Shown here piece after piece: positions 31,752 through 38,871 of a stretch of DNA of 64,000 nt. The translations under genes and the position numbers were made by a program. Position 1 is the stretch's first letter, and each line of letters begins with the position of its first letter. The stretch spans positions 1 through 64,000 of the forward strand of contig NZ_CP007792.1 of the NCBI RefSeq assembly GCF_000835165.1, read 5' to 3'. This DNA comes from Corynebacterium marinum DSM 44953. Lineage in GTDB: Bacteria > Actinomycetota > Actinomycetes > Mycobacteriales > Mycobacteriaceae. Under the pieces are notes generated by a model. That model did not search any database, was not told the origin of the DNA, and worked only from the letters and a program-made list of their open reading frames with translations.

Positions 31752-32516
31752 ATGCGACTGACGGCTCAGCGACCGGCCCGAGGGAAACACCGCAAGATCA
31801 CCACCTCGCAGACCACGGGGCGCGTGGCCCTGGTGGCCGTGGCCGCCGGCGCGGTCTCCACCGCCGGGATCGGTGGGGCTACCGCTGCCACGCTGCAGGC
31901 TCAGGATCAGGCCCCGGCATCTTCGGAGGTCGCCGCCGTCGATGTGGAGTTGGCCGCCACTGACACCGCCCTGCCCTTAGATGCGACGCAGGTGGCACCG
32001 CAGATCTTGGCGATCTCGGAGTATAAGCCGGTAGCCAACCTCGAGGAGCAGCTGGACAAGGCGGTGGAGTACGCCGCTGAGCGTACCGAAGCCGCCGCTG
32101 CTGAGGCTGCCGCCGCGCAGGCCCCGTCCGCCTCTGTGGTCAAGCCCACCGAGGGCACCTTCACCTCCGGTTTCGGTATGCGCTGGGGCAGCCTTCACGC
32201 CGGCCTCGACATCGCCAACGTCGTGGGTACCCCGATTCTCGCCGCCATGGGCGGCACCGTCATCGACTCCGGTCCGGCCTCCGGTTTCGGCCAGTGGATC
32301 CGCATCCAGCACGACGATGGCTCCATTGCCGTCTACGGCCACATGGAAACCCTCGACGTCAGCGTCGGCGAGCAGGTCACCGCCGGCCAGAAGATCGCCG
32401 GTATGGGTAACCGAGGTTTTTCCACCGGGTCCCACCTGCATTTTGAGCTCTACCCCACCGGCAGCGGCGCCGTCGACCCTGCCCCCTGGTTCGCCCAGCA
32501 CGGCATCACCTTCTAA
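31752..32516 (+). CDS. Secreted LytM/M23 peptidase-like protein, copy 2
   Basis: A 254-residue protein beginning MRLTAQRPARGKHRKITTSQ. It has an export segment (GRVALVAVAAGAVSTAGIGGATAA), an Ala-rich linker and an M23 domain with HAGLD and GSHLHFEL. From codon 121 to the stop it is identical at DNA level to copy 1. The leader CGGAAGAAGATTC before the ATG is shared with copy 3. Expected role: cutting or modelling peptidoglycan in the cell envelope, perhaps under copper stress given the neighbours (CopD upstream, metal sensor downstream). Confidence 0.88.
   Translation: MRLTAQRPARGKHRKITTSQTTGRVALVAVAAGAVSTAGIGGATAATLQAQDQAPASSEVAAVDVELAATDTALPLDATQVAPQILAISEYKPVANLEEQLDKAVEYAAERTEAAAAEAAAAQAPSASVVKPTEGTFTSGFGMRWGSLHAGLDIANVVGTPILAAMGGTVIDSGPASGFGQWIRIQHDDGSIAVYGHMETLDVSVGEQVTAGQKIAGMGNRGFSTGSHLHFELYPTGSGAVDPAPWFAQHGITF
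32112..32516 (+). repeat. Long inverted repeat, arm B (M23 domain)
   Basis: Reverse complement of 20289-20693, 11.4 kb apart. The two arms enclose the SHOCT gene, both P1B-4/CtpG ATPases, SURF1, cmtR, copC and copD, so recombination between them would flip this whole block. Confidence 0.85.
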
Positions 32517-32540
32517 CCCCACCCCACCGGCAAGAAAACC

Positions 32541-32561
32541 CGGCCCTGACCCTCAGGGCCG
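32541..32561 (+). terminator. Hairpin after M23 copy 2
   Basis: CGGCCCTGA (32541-32549) pairs perfectly with TCAGGGCCG (32553-32561) across three bases. There is no T-run after it, so it may be a weak terminator or an mRNA stabiliser. Confidence 0.45.
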
Positions 32562-32630
32562 CGTCTGTGGCCGGGGTGTCGAACAGCCCCCCGCTGATCG
32601 TGGGTTAGTGCGCTGAGTGCCTCGAGGCCT

Positions 32631-32652
32631 AGTACAGGGGACTGTGTACTGT
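32631..32652. promoter_or_regulatory. Palindrome before the ArsR-family gene
   Basis: AGTACAG (32631-32637) faces CTGTGTACT (32642-32650), an imperfect dyad ending about ten bases before the ATG at 32661. Position and symmetry suggest an autoregulatory operator of the ArsR-type protein. Confidence 0.45.
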
Positions 32653-32660
32653 CTATCGTT

Positions 32661-32993
32661 ATGAGCACGGTGGCCCTGCCTCACATCTCCGCCTTGTCCC
32701 GGATGGGCCATGCCCTGTCCGATGACACCCGGACCGGAATTTTGCTGGCCCTTCGCCACGGGCCGGCTCGACCGTCCGAGCTGGCCCGGCAGTTGGATGT
32801 CTCCAAGCAGGTGATGTCGAATCAGTTGGCCTGCCTGCGCGGATGCGGACTGGTGGTCTCCACCCCGCAGGGGCGCAACGTCTGGTATTCGCTGGCTGAT
32901 CCTCGGCTGGGTCACGCCTTGGGCGAGTTGCTTGAGTTGGTGGTCACCATTGATCCGGCCTGCTGCTCGCCGGATGGATGCACCTGTTCATGA
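32661..32993 (+). CDS. ArsR-family metal sensor with Cys-rich tail
   Basis: A 110-residue winged-helix repressor (ARPSELARQLDVSKQVMSNQLACLRGCGLVVSTPQGRNVWY). Cys58 and Cys62 stand at the CmtR-like positions in the recognition helix region. The C-terminus is ACCSPDGCTCS with four more cysteines, fitting a thiol-bound soft metal such as Cd, Pb, Cu or Hg. It precedes genes for a DsbA-like protein and a VKOR protein on the same strand, 97 bases away, suggesting that metal controls disulfide formation. The metal is not known. Confidence 0.85.
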   Translation: MSTVALPHISALSRMGHALSDDTRTGILLALRHGPARPSELARQLDVSKQVMSNQLACLRGCGLVVSTPQGRNVWYSLADPRLGHALGELLELVVTIDPACCSPDGCTCS

Positions 32994-33090
32994 CCCTCCC
33001 AGGTAGAGACTTCGTCGGCAGGTTGCCGGGCGACCCTGGGCCTGCTGCCTTGACACTCCTGATTCCCACGAAAGATAGAACGGAACCCTC

Positions 33091-33798
33091 GTGAGCACTC
33101 CCACCAACCCCACCACCTCCACCCGGCCGTCGGGAAACTGGAGAAAAGCCCAGATCATTGTCTGGGCATTGTTGGCCGTCGTCGTGATCGCCGGGATCGT
33201 GGCTTTCCTCCTCGGCCGGGCGGACTCCACTTCTGCGCCCGCCCCCGAAACTGTGGCCAGTGATGCTGGCCTGGTGGTGAGGGACAACAGTCGGGTGCTG
33301 TCCCAGGCGCCGAACGAGAAGGCTGTGCTGGTGGAGTTCCTCGACTTCGAGTGCGAGGCCTGCCGGGCGGCGTACCCCTTCGTGGAGGACCTGCGCGCAG
33401 AGTATTCCGACAGCGTCACCTTCATCCATCGTTACTTCCCGTTGCCGGGTCACCGCAACTCCCTGCCGGCGGCTGTGGCAGTGGAGGCCGCCGGCCAGCA
33501 GGGCCAGTACGAAGCGATGTATCACCGGATGTTCGAGACTCAGTCCGAGTGGGGCGAGTCCTCGGAGGACAACAGCGCGGTCTTCCGCGGCTTCGCCGAG
33601 GATCTGGGACTGGACATGGCCGCCTATGACGCCGCTGTCGCCGATCCGGCCACCGAGGAACGGGTCCAGCTCGATGTGGCCGACGGCAAGGCTTTGGGTG
33701 TGCCCGGCACCCCGACCTTTTTCCTCGACGGCCAGCTTTTGACTCCGGACTCCCTTGAGCAGTTCCGGGCCGAGGTCGACGCGGCTGCCGCCGACTAA
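33091..33798 (+). CDS. Membrane-anchored DsbA-family thiol oxidoreductase
   Basis: A 235-residue protein with one N-terminal transmembrane anchor (about 21-43) and an external thioredoxin-fold DsbA domain. The active site is Cys88-Glu-Ala-Cys91 in FLDFECEACRAAYPF, and the cis-Pro loop is GVPGTPTFF. It would introduce disulfides into exported proteins and be re-oxidised by the VKOR protein encoded nine bases downstream. The start is GTG at 33091. Its placement with an ArsR-type sensor suggests metal-linked expression. Confidence 0.9.
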   Translation: MSTPTNPTTSTRPSGNWRKAQIIVWALLAVVVIAGIVAFLLGRADSTSAPAPETVASDAGLVVRDNSRVLSQAPNEKAVLVEFLDFECEACRAAYPFVEDLRAEYSDSVTFIHRYFPLPGHRNSLPAAVAVEAAGQQGQYEAMYHRMFETQSEWGESSEDNSAVFRGFAEDLGLDMAAYDAAVADPATEERVQLDVADGKALGVPGTPTFFLDGQLLTPDSLEQFRAEVDAAAAD

Positions 33799-33807
33799 CC
33801 CGAACCC

Positions 33808-34461
33808 ATGACGCACTCACCCACCGCCGAAGACGAAACTGAGGTTCTCGTGACCGAGACGAACACTGCCACCTCTTTGCCGGCCGTCGCCCGTGACCGT
33901 CCTTTCGCCCTCATCCTGTTGATCACCGGTGTGATCGGATGGGTGGCCTCGGGCATCCTGGTGCTCGAACGCCTGGCCCTCTATGAGGACGCTGAGCATG
34001 TCACCACCTGTGACATCAACGCGTTGGTTTCCTGTGGAAAGGTGATGGGCACCTGGCAGTCCGAACTGCTCGGCTTCCCCAACCCCCTGATCGGCATCGT
34101 CGCTTTCGCCGTGGTCATCACCACGGCGATGGCCATGCTGTCCGGGGCCCGCTTCGCTGACTGGTACTGGGGGGCTCTGCAGGCAGGGGTGACCGTGGGC
34201 CTGCTGTTCATCGTGTGGTTGTGGTACCAGGCCCTGTTCGTCATCCATATTCTCTGCCTGTACTGCCTGGTGGTGTGGGCCATGATGGTTCCGCTGTTCA
34301 TCCTGCTTACCGTGCGCAACCTCGCTCATGGGCTCTTCCCCGCTTCCCCTGCTGTGGTGCGGTTTTCCTCCCAATGGGCGGGCACCCTGATCGCCGTGGT
34401 CTACGTCGCCGTCGCAGCCTCGGTGTTTTTCAGTTTCTACTCGGATTTCATCACTCTTTGA
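33808..34461 (+). CDS. Vitamin K epoxide reductase (VKOR) family protein
   Basis: A 217-residue membrane protein with about five transmembrane segments. The loop Cys pair (Cys68 and Cys76, TTCDINALVSCGKV) and the membrane CXXC (Cys150-Leu-Tyr-Cys153) are both present. In Actinobacteria VKOR replaces DsbB: it re-oxidises DsbA and passes electrons to menaquinone. A GTG at 33850 with GAGG before it is a possible shorter start. Nine bases separate it from the DsbA gene, so they form one operon. Confidence 0.92.
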   Translation: MTHSPTAEDETEVLVTETNTATSLPAVARDRPFALILLITGVIGWVASGILVLERLALYEDAEHVTTCDINALVSCGKVMGTWQSELLGFPNPLIGIVAFAVVITTAMAMLSGARFADWYWGALQAGVTVGLLFIVWLWYQALFVIHILCLYCLVVWAMMVPLFILLTVRNLAHGLFPASPAVVRFSSQWAGTLIAVVYVAVAASVFFSFYSDFITL

Positions 34462-34705
34462 TCCTGGTGATCGGCCGGTGCTGTTGTCGCAGCTACCCCG
34501 GGAGGAAGGGGGTCGTAACCAGCAGACGGAGACAAAATATCTGCCTCTGAGCTGTGGTCAGGTGTGATGCCCTCGGGGAGAAGGTTTCCGATAGTGACCA
34601 CGGTGGTAGCAGTTTTCGGGATACCAGTCGGTGGGTTGAGGCTTAGGATGATCCTCAGAACGGATCTACCCGCGACGATGGCAATCGGTAAGGAGAATCC
34701 ACTGG

Positions 34706-35414
34706 ATGTCTGCTCCCACTGGGCACCGTGACGAACCCCATGAGGCGGGTCATCATGCCCGGTTGAACTGGCTGCGTGCCGGTGTTCTCGGCGCCAATGA
34801 CGGCATAGTCTCCATTGCGGCATTGTTACTGGGCGTTATCGCCACCGGCATGGGGGAGGGGGCGATTTTTCTTGCCGGGATGGCCTCGACCATCGCGGGT
34901 GCGGTGTCCATGGCGTTGGGTGAGTACGTGTCGGTCTCTGCTCAGCGGGACACCGAGAAGAAACTTTTGGCCCTGGAGCGCAGGGAACTGGCGGAGCAAC
35001 CGGAAGAAGAGCGTCAGGAGCTTGTCGGCATCCTCACCGGGTACGGCGGCATCTCGCTAGAGACTGCCGATAGGGCCGCCCGCGAGATTGGCCAGAAGGA
35101 CCCGTTGGCGGTCCATCTCCAGCTGGAGCTGGGAATGGACAGCGAGGAGCTGACCAGCCCGGTTGCCGCTGCCGTCTCGTCGGCTATCTCCTTTGTGCTC
35201 GGGGCTCTCCTGCCGTTGCTGTCGGTGTTCTTTGCCCCGGCGGGGGTCTGCGGTTGTCGTGGTCACCGTGGTCACTCTCGTGGCGTTGGCGTTGACCGGG
35301 TTTATCTCCGCTTTCCTCTCCGGCACCTCGCGCATGCGGTCGTGTGCTCGTTTGGTGCTCGGAGGCGCCCTCGAACTGGCCATCACCTATGGCGTCGGCT
35401 CGTTGTTTGGTTAA
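34706..35414 (+). pseudogene. VIT1/CCC1-family Fe/Mn transporter gene, frameshifted
   Basis: The first 180 residues are a normal VIT/CCC1 protein: HARLNWLRAGVLGANDGIVSIAALLLG, MASTIAGAVSMALGEYVSVSAQRD, then the charged cytoplasmic loop. At about 35245, in a G-rich run, the frame changes by one base. The missing membrane segments continue in another frame (VTVVTLVALALTGFISAFLSGTSRMR ... ELAITYGVGSLFG) to a TAA at 35414. It is either a true pseudogene or a sequencing slip in the homopolymer. An upstream gap (34462-34705) shows no supported gene. Confidence 0.85.
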
Positions 35415-35589
35415 GGCCTCTGATCTGATCCAGGGCGTAGCCGGGGTGCCCTGGGCGAAAAAGACCCCTGATTCGACATTCCTTCGACTCCCGGCCGGCC
35501 CCACGGGAGGCGGTGATCGGTCGTACCTGTGCGAGATGGGTAGGTTTCCCGGATGAAGGACCGCGTCTCTCCCTCATTCTCGCCCGTCC

Positions 35590-35609
35590 CTATACGGGCC
35601 GGGGTATAG
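35590..35609. promoter_or_regulatory. CsoR-type operator before the DUF302 gene
   Basis: CTATAC (35590-35595) and GTATAG (35604-35609) flank a GC-rich centre with a G-run, the layout of CsoR boxes (TATACC...GGTATA). It lies 175 bases before the DUF302 start. It is weaker than the three perfect boxes at 41.3, 41.7 and 54.3 kb. Confidence 0.6.
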
Positions 35610-35784
35610 AAAATGCCCCAGTCTGTATACGATGAAGGCACGCCTCCAGCGTGACCACCCCGGAGGAGTTCACGGGAAAAGAGAGGAAAAGCTCTTCTTC
35701 TCCCTTGCCTGATCCACCCGACGCTGTCAGGCTGAAGGCGTCGAGTCATTGCGAAGTCACCGCCACGTTCTAAGGAGTCAGAGC

Positions 35785-36195
35785 ATGTCCTACACCCACA
35801 CTGTCACCGTGGCACTGTCCTACGAGGACGCCACCGCCCGCACCCGGGAAGCGCTGGCCGAGCAGGGATTTGGCGTGCTCACCGAGGTTGATATCAAGGC
35901 CACCTTCCACAAGAAGCTCGGGGCTGCGGCCGCGGAGGCTGTGGGGGACTACGTCATCCTCGGTGCCTGCAACCCCACCCTGGCCAGCAAGGCGCTGGCC
36001 GCCGAGCCCGAGCTCGGTGCCCTGCTGCCGTGCAACGTCGTTGTTCGCCGGGGTCCGGGGGATGAGCGGACCACGGTGGAGGCAATCGACCCGCAGACCA
36101 TGGTGAAACTCAGCGCCAGTGACCAGGTCCGCGAGGTCGCCGACGACGCTGACACCCGACTGCAGGCGGCGTTGGAAGCCATCAGCGGCGCCTAA
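35785..36195 (+). CDS. DUF302-family protein
   Basis: A 136-residue protein of the DUF302 fold. It begins MSYTHTVTVALSYEDATARTREALAEQGFGVLTEVD and contains VGDYVILGACNPTLASKAL and LLPCNVVVRR, both typical with a Cys each. Function is unknown; members often accompany copper and redox genes. AAGGAG precedes the ATG at 35785 by eight bases. The CsoR-type box upstream predicts copper induction. Confidence 0.88.
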   Translation: MSYTHTVTVALSYEDATARTREALAEQGFGVLTEVDIKATFHKKLGAAAAEAVGDYVILGACNPTLASKALAAEPELGALLPCNVVVRRGPGDERTTVEAIDPQTMVKLSASDQVREVADDADTRLQAALEAISGA

Positions 36196-36317
36196 GCCGG
36201 TCTTCACCACCCTGGACCTGGGGCAGGCGTGGTTATGTGGAAGTGGTTGGGCCGGTGAGAAGGCCTAGCTCGATGAATCGTGTAGTCCTCGCCTGATATC
36301 TGATCCCGAAAGGCACC

Positions 36318-37004
36318 ATGATGAAGCGCACCATCACATTGTCCACCCTCACCCTGGTCGCCGCCTTGACCCTGGCCGCCTGTGGCCAGGGAGCCGAGAC
36401 GGGGGACACTGGCACCCTGACCACGAGTACCGAGACGGTCACTCGTTCCACAGAGACCACCACCGGAACGACCACGGCTCAGGCCCCGGGGGAGATTGCG
36501 GGCGAGCACAACAACGCGGACGTTATGTTCACCCGCATGATGATCCCTCATCACCAGCAGGCCCTGGAGATGAGCGAGATCCTCCTGGCCAAGGACGACA
36601 TCCCTGGTGAGGTCGCCGGCTTCGCCGAGAGGGTGGTCGATACCCAAACCGCTGAAATCGACCAGATGAACGCCATGCTCGAGACCTGGGACTGGCAACC
36701 GGGCTCCGGCAACATGGGCAACATGGGCTCCGGCAACATGGGCAACATGGGCTCCGGCAACATGGGCGACATGGGCGACATGATGGACCGAGAGGGCATG
36801 ACCGCACTGGAGAATGCGGAAGGCGCCGAGGCAGTTCGTCTCTACCTCGAGCACATGATCCCCCATCACGAAGGGGCCATCGACATGGCCCGCAATCAAG
36901 TCAACAACGGCGACAACCCCCAGGCCATCGCCCTGGCAGAGCAGATGATCACCACTCAGGAAGCCGAAATCACCGAGATGAAGCAGATGCTCCAGAACCT
37001 GTAA
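36318..37004 (+). CDS. DUF305 lipoprotein with Met-rich repeats (copy 1)
   Basis: A 228-residue lipoprotein. The signal peptide ends in the lipobox LAAC, a Thr-rich linker follows, then a DUF305 domain with two HH motifs (MMIPHHQQALEMSEILL and MIPHHEGAIDMARNQV). Between them lies a tandem repeat of GSGNMGNM, three units, giving many methionines that could bind Cu(I). DUF305 proteins are linked to copper tolerance, but the chemistry is not settled. AAAGG precedes ATGATG. A strong terminator follows at 37025. A second copy is at 57046. Confidence 0.9.
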   Translation: MMKRTITLSTLTLVAALTLAACGQGAETGDTGTLTTSTETVTRSTETTTGTTTAQAPGEIAGEHNNADVMFTRMMIPHHQQALEMSEILLAKDDIPGEVAGFAERVVDTQTAEIDQMNAMLETWDWQPGSGNMGNMGSGNMGNMGSGNMGDMGDMMDREGMTALENAEGAEAVRLYLEHMIPHHEGAIDMARNQVNNGDNPQAIALAEQMITTQEAEITEMKQMLQNL

Positions 37005-37024
37005 CTGACCTTCGCCAATCCGAG

Positions 37025-37062
37025 AAATGATCGCCCTGGTCGCCATCAGGGCGATCATTTTT
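37025..37062 (+). terminator. Rho-independent terminator after DUF305 copy 1
   Basis: AAATGATCGCCCTG (37025-37038) pairs perfectly with CAGGGCGATCATTT (37047-37060), with an eight-base loop and T residues after the stem, 20 bases after the stop codon. Confidence 0.85.
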
Positions 37063-37237
37063 CAGTCTCGGGCAACGGGGCTCTTTAAAGCGCCTCGGCC
37101 TAGCTTGTTATGAGTCCAGCCGACCGACTGCCGTCGCAATGGCAGTCGCCCCTGTGAAAGCGGAGATCAGCGAGGAGCGCTGGCCGGTGTGCGGCTCTGG
37201 GCTTTGGGACACGAAAACCGACACTAGGGCGCGTCTA

Positions 37238-38242
37238 GGTCGTGTTACGAAAGTCCGGTGAACACGTCGGCGTGTCCTGAAAAGTAAAGAAGGTTTCCCG
37301 CGCACGCTGTTGGTGTCTAATCATCAACCCGCACAAAGAAACCTTCGATGCCTACAGTACCGACCTCTGCCCGCCACGACCTCACCAACGCCGAATGGGA
37401 CCTGCTGGACCCCCTGCTACCAGCAGCGTCCCCCACCGGCAGGCCCCGCACCTGGGGCTTAAGATCCCTGGTCAACGGCATCTTCTTTCGTATCCGTACC
37501 GGCTGCCCGTGGCGGGACGTCCATGAACGCTACGGACCCTGGTGGCGGGTCTATGACTTGTTCGTCCGTCTCCGGGCCGACGGGGTGTGGCAGGACGTGC
37601 ATACCCGGTTGCTTGCCCAGGCCCAGCACACCGGAAAGCTCTCCTGGGAGGTCAGCGTCGATTCCACGACCAGCCTCGGGCATGTCCACGCCGCAGGTGC
37701 GCGCAACGACAGTGCCACCCGGCACTCGGGGGAGCCGGCCCATCATGGCTTCGGCCGCTCCCGTGGCGGGTGGTCGACGAAGATCCACGTCGGGGTCAAC
37801 GCCGACTGCGGGGTGATGTCGCTGGTGATCACCCCTGGTCAGGCAGGGGATGGGCCGCAGATGGTGCCGGTGCTCGAGAAGATCCGGGTGCCGTCCGCCA
37901 GACGTGGCCGGCCGCGGCGTCGTCCCGACCGGGTGCTGGCGGATAAGGCGTATTCCTCACGCGCCAACCGGAAGTATCTCAGGTCACGAGGAATCAAGGC
38001 CACGATCTCCCAGCCCAGGGACCAGGTCGCCCACCGTCGACGCAGAGGATCGGCTGGTGGCCGACCCCCTGCTTTCGATACCGTGGCCTACCGGCGTCGC
38101 AACGCCGTGGAGCGAGGTATCAACAGGATCAAGCAGCACCGCGGGTGTGCCACGCGTTTCGACAAACTAGCGGTGCACTTCGAGGCGACGGTTCAGCTGG
38201 CGGTGATCCGGTACTGGTTGAAACGACTTTCGTAACACGACC
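37238..38242 (+). mobile_element. IS5-family insertion sequence, copy 2
   Basis: A complete element of about 1,005 bases with ends GGTCGTGTTACGAAA (37238-37252) and TTTCGTAACACGACC (38228-38242), flanked by TA on both sides. It has the same family and nearly the same sequence as 12269-13275, in the opposite orientation. Confidence 0.9.
37348..38235 (+). CDS. IS5-family transposase (copy 2)
   Basis: A 295-residue DDE transposase, the same length as the copy at 12276-13163 and nearly the same throughout (MPTVPTSARHDLTNAEWDLLDPLLP at the start). Catalytic blocks VSVDSTTSLGHVHAAG, VLADKAYSSRANR and RRRNAVERGINRIKQHRG are intact. It lies between the DUF305 gene and the csoR-copA operon. Together the two oppositely oriented copies bound a 25-kb segment. 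Confidence 0.95.
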   Translation: MPTVPTSARHDLTNAEWDLLDPLLPAASPTGRPRTWGLRSLVNGIFFRIRTGCPWRDVHERYGPWWRVYDLFVRLRADGVWQDVHTRLLAQAQHTGKLSWEVSVDSTTSLGHVHAAGARNDSATRHSGEPAHHGFGRSRGGWSTKIHVGVNADCGVMSLVITPGQAGDGPQMVPVLEKIRVPSARRGRPRRRPDRVLADKAYSSRANRKYLRSRGIKATISQPRDQVAHRRRRGSAGGRPPAFDTVAYRRRNAVERGINRIKQHRGCATRFDKLAVHFEATVQLAVIRYWLKRLS

Positions 38243-38276
38243 TAATGGTGGACCACCAGGTATCGATACCCAGGAC

Positions 38277-38424
38277 GGTGCTGTTGCCAAACTCGGGGTT
38301 CTGAGGGAGTGGGCGGGGAATGACCACGGGTATGGGGCATCTTCCCGGGTCGCCATTTCCCTCGGGAGGTCATCTCGTGGTCACTACGCTGGTACTGCCG
38401 TTATGGACTCAGCTACCGGGACAG
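38277..38424 (+). pseudogene. IS6-family relic (terminal repeat and transposase 5' end)
   Basis: GGTGCTGTTGC at 38277 matches the IS6-type end at 4747. The following bases 38334-38424 align with the first 30 codons of the transposase at 4693 (MGxxxGxxFPxxxxxxxxxxYCRYG) but with frame breaks. It is a dead end piece between the IS5 copy and csoR. Confidence 0.65.
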
Positions 38425-38437
38425 GTTGTTCGTTCGC

Positions 38438-38782
38438 TCAGGAGCGGGCGAAGCGGGCGATGGCATCGGTGACTTCCTGGAGCTTCGCGTCCGCTGCCTC
38501 GTCTCCCAGCTGGATAGCCTCGTACATGCAGTGCTTTATGTGGTCATCGAGCAGACCCAGGGCGACATTGCGCAGGGCGGAGTTGACCGCGGAGACCTGG
38601 GTGAGGATATCGATGCAGTACTGCTCTTCGTCGACCATGCGGTGTATGCCCCTGACCTGGCCCTCGATGCGCTTGAGGCGGGCAAGGTAGCGGTCCTTGT
38701 CGGTGATGTAGCCGTGGGTGGTGTGGCAGGTGCCTGCCGCTTCGTCAATAGGGACGGTCTGATCAGGGGTGAGGGCATTCAT
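38438..38782 (-). CDS. csoR: Copper-sensing repressor CsoR
   Basis: A 114-residue CsoR/RcnR-family protein of helical-bundle type. The Cu(I) ligands Cys56, His81 and Cys85 (EEQYCIDIL and DDHIKHCMYEA) match the C-H-C pattern of CsoR, and the basic helix RYLARLKRIEGQVRGIHRM is intact. It binds GC-rich palindromes and leaves DNA on binding Cu(I). Four such palindromes lie in this window. It is last of the copA-csoR group, 89 bases after copA, with its own AAGGAG before the ATG. An N-terminal extension with CHTTH is unusual. Confidence 0.95.
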   Translation of the reverse strand: MNALTPDQTVPIDEAAGTCHTTHGYITDKDRYLARLKRIEGQVRGIHRMVDEEQYCIDILTQVSAVNSALRNVALGLLDDHIKHCMYEAIQLGDEAADAKLQEVTDAIARFARS

Positions 38783-38871
38783 GGTGGTCTCCTTGCTAAA
38801 AGGGGGCCGGCCGGTAAGTCATGGGGTCAATAAGCAGTTCGATGAGGATGGCAGGCCTGAGGGAATGTGGA

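Noticed and set aside
34437..34823. 128-residue minus-strand frame over the gap before the VIT gene
   Set aside because: Half of it is antisense to the VIT start; the rest is a plausible-looking but unsupported sequence with no start site.
36690..36790. CRISPR-like short repeats
   Set aside because: They are in-frame GSGNMGNM codon repeats of the DUF305 protein without spacers.
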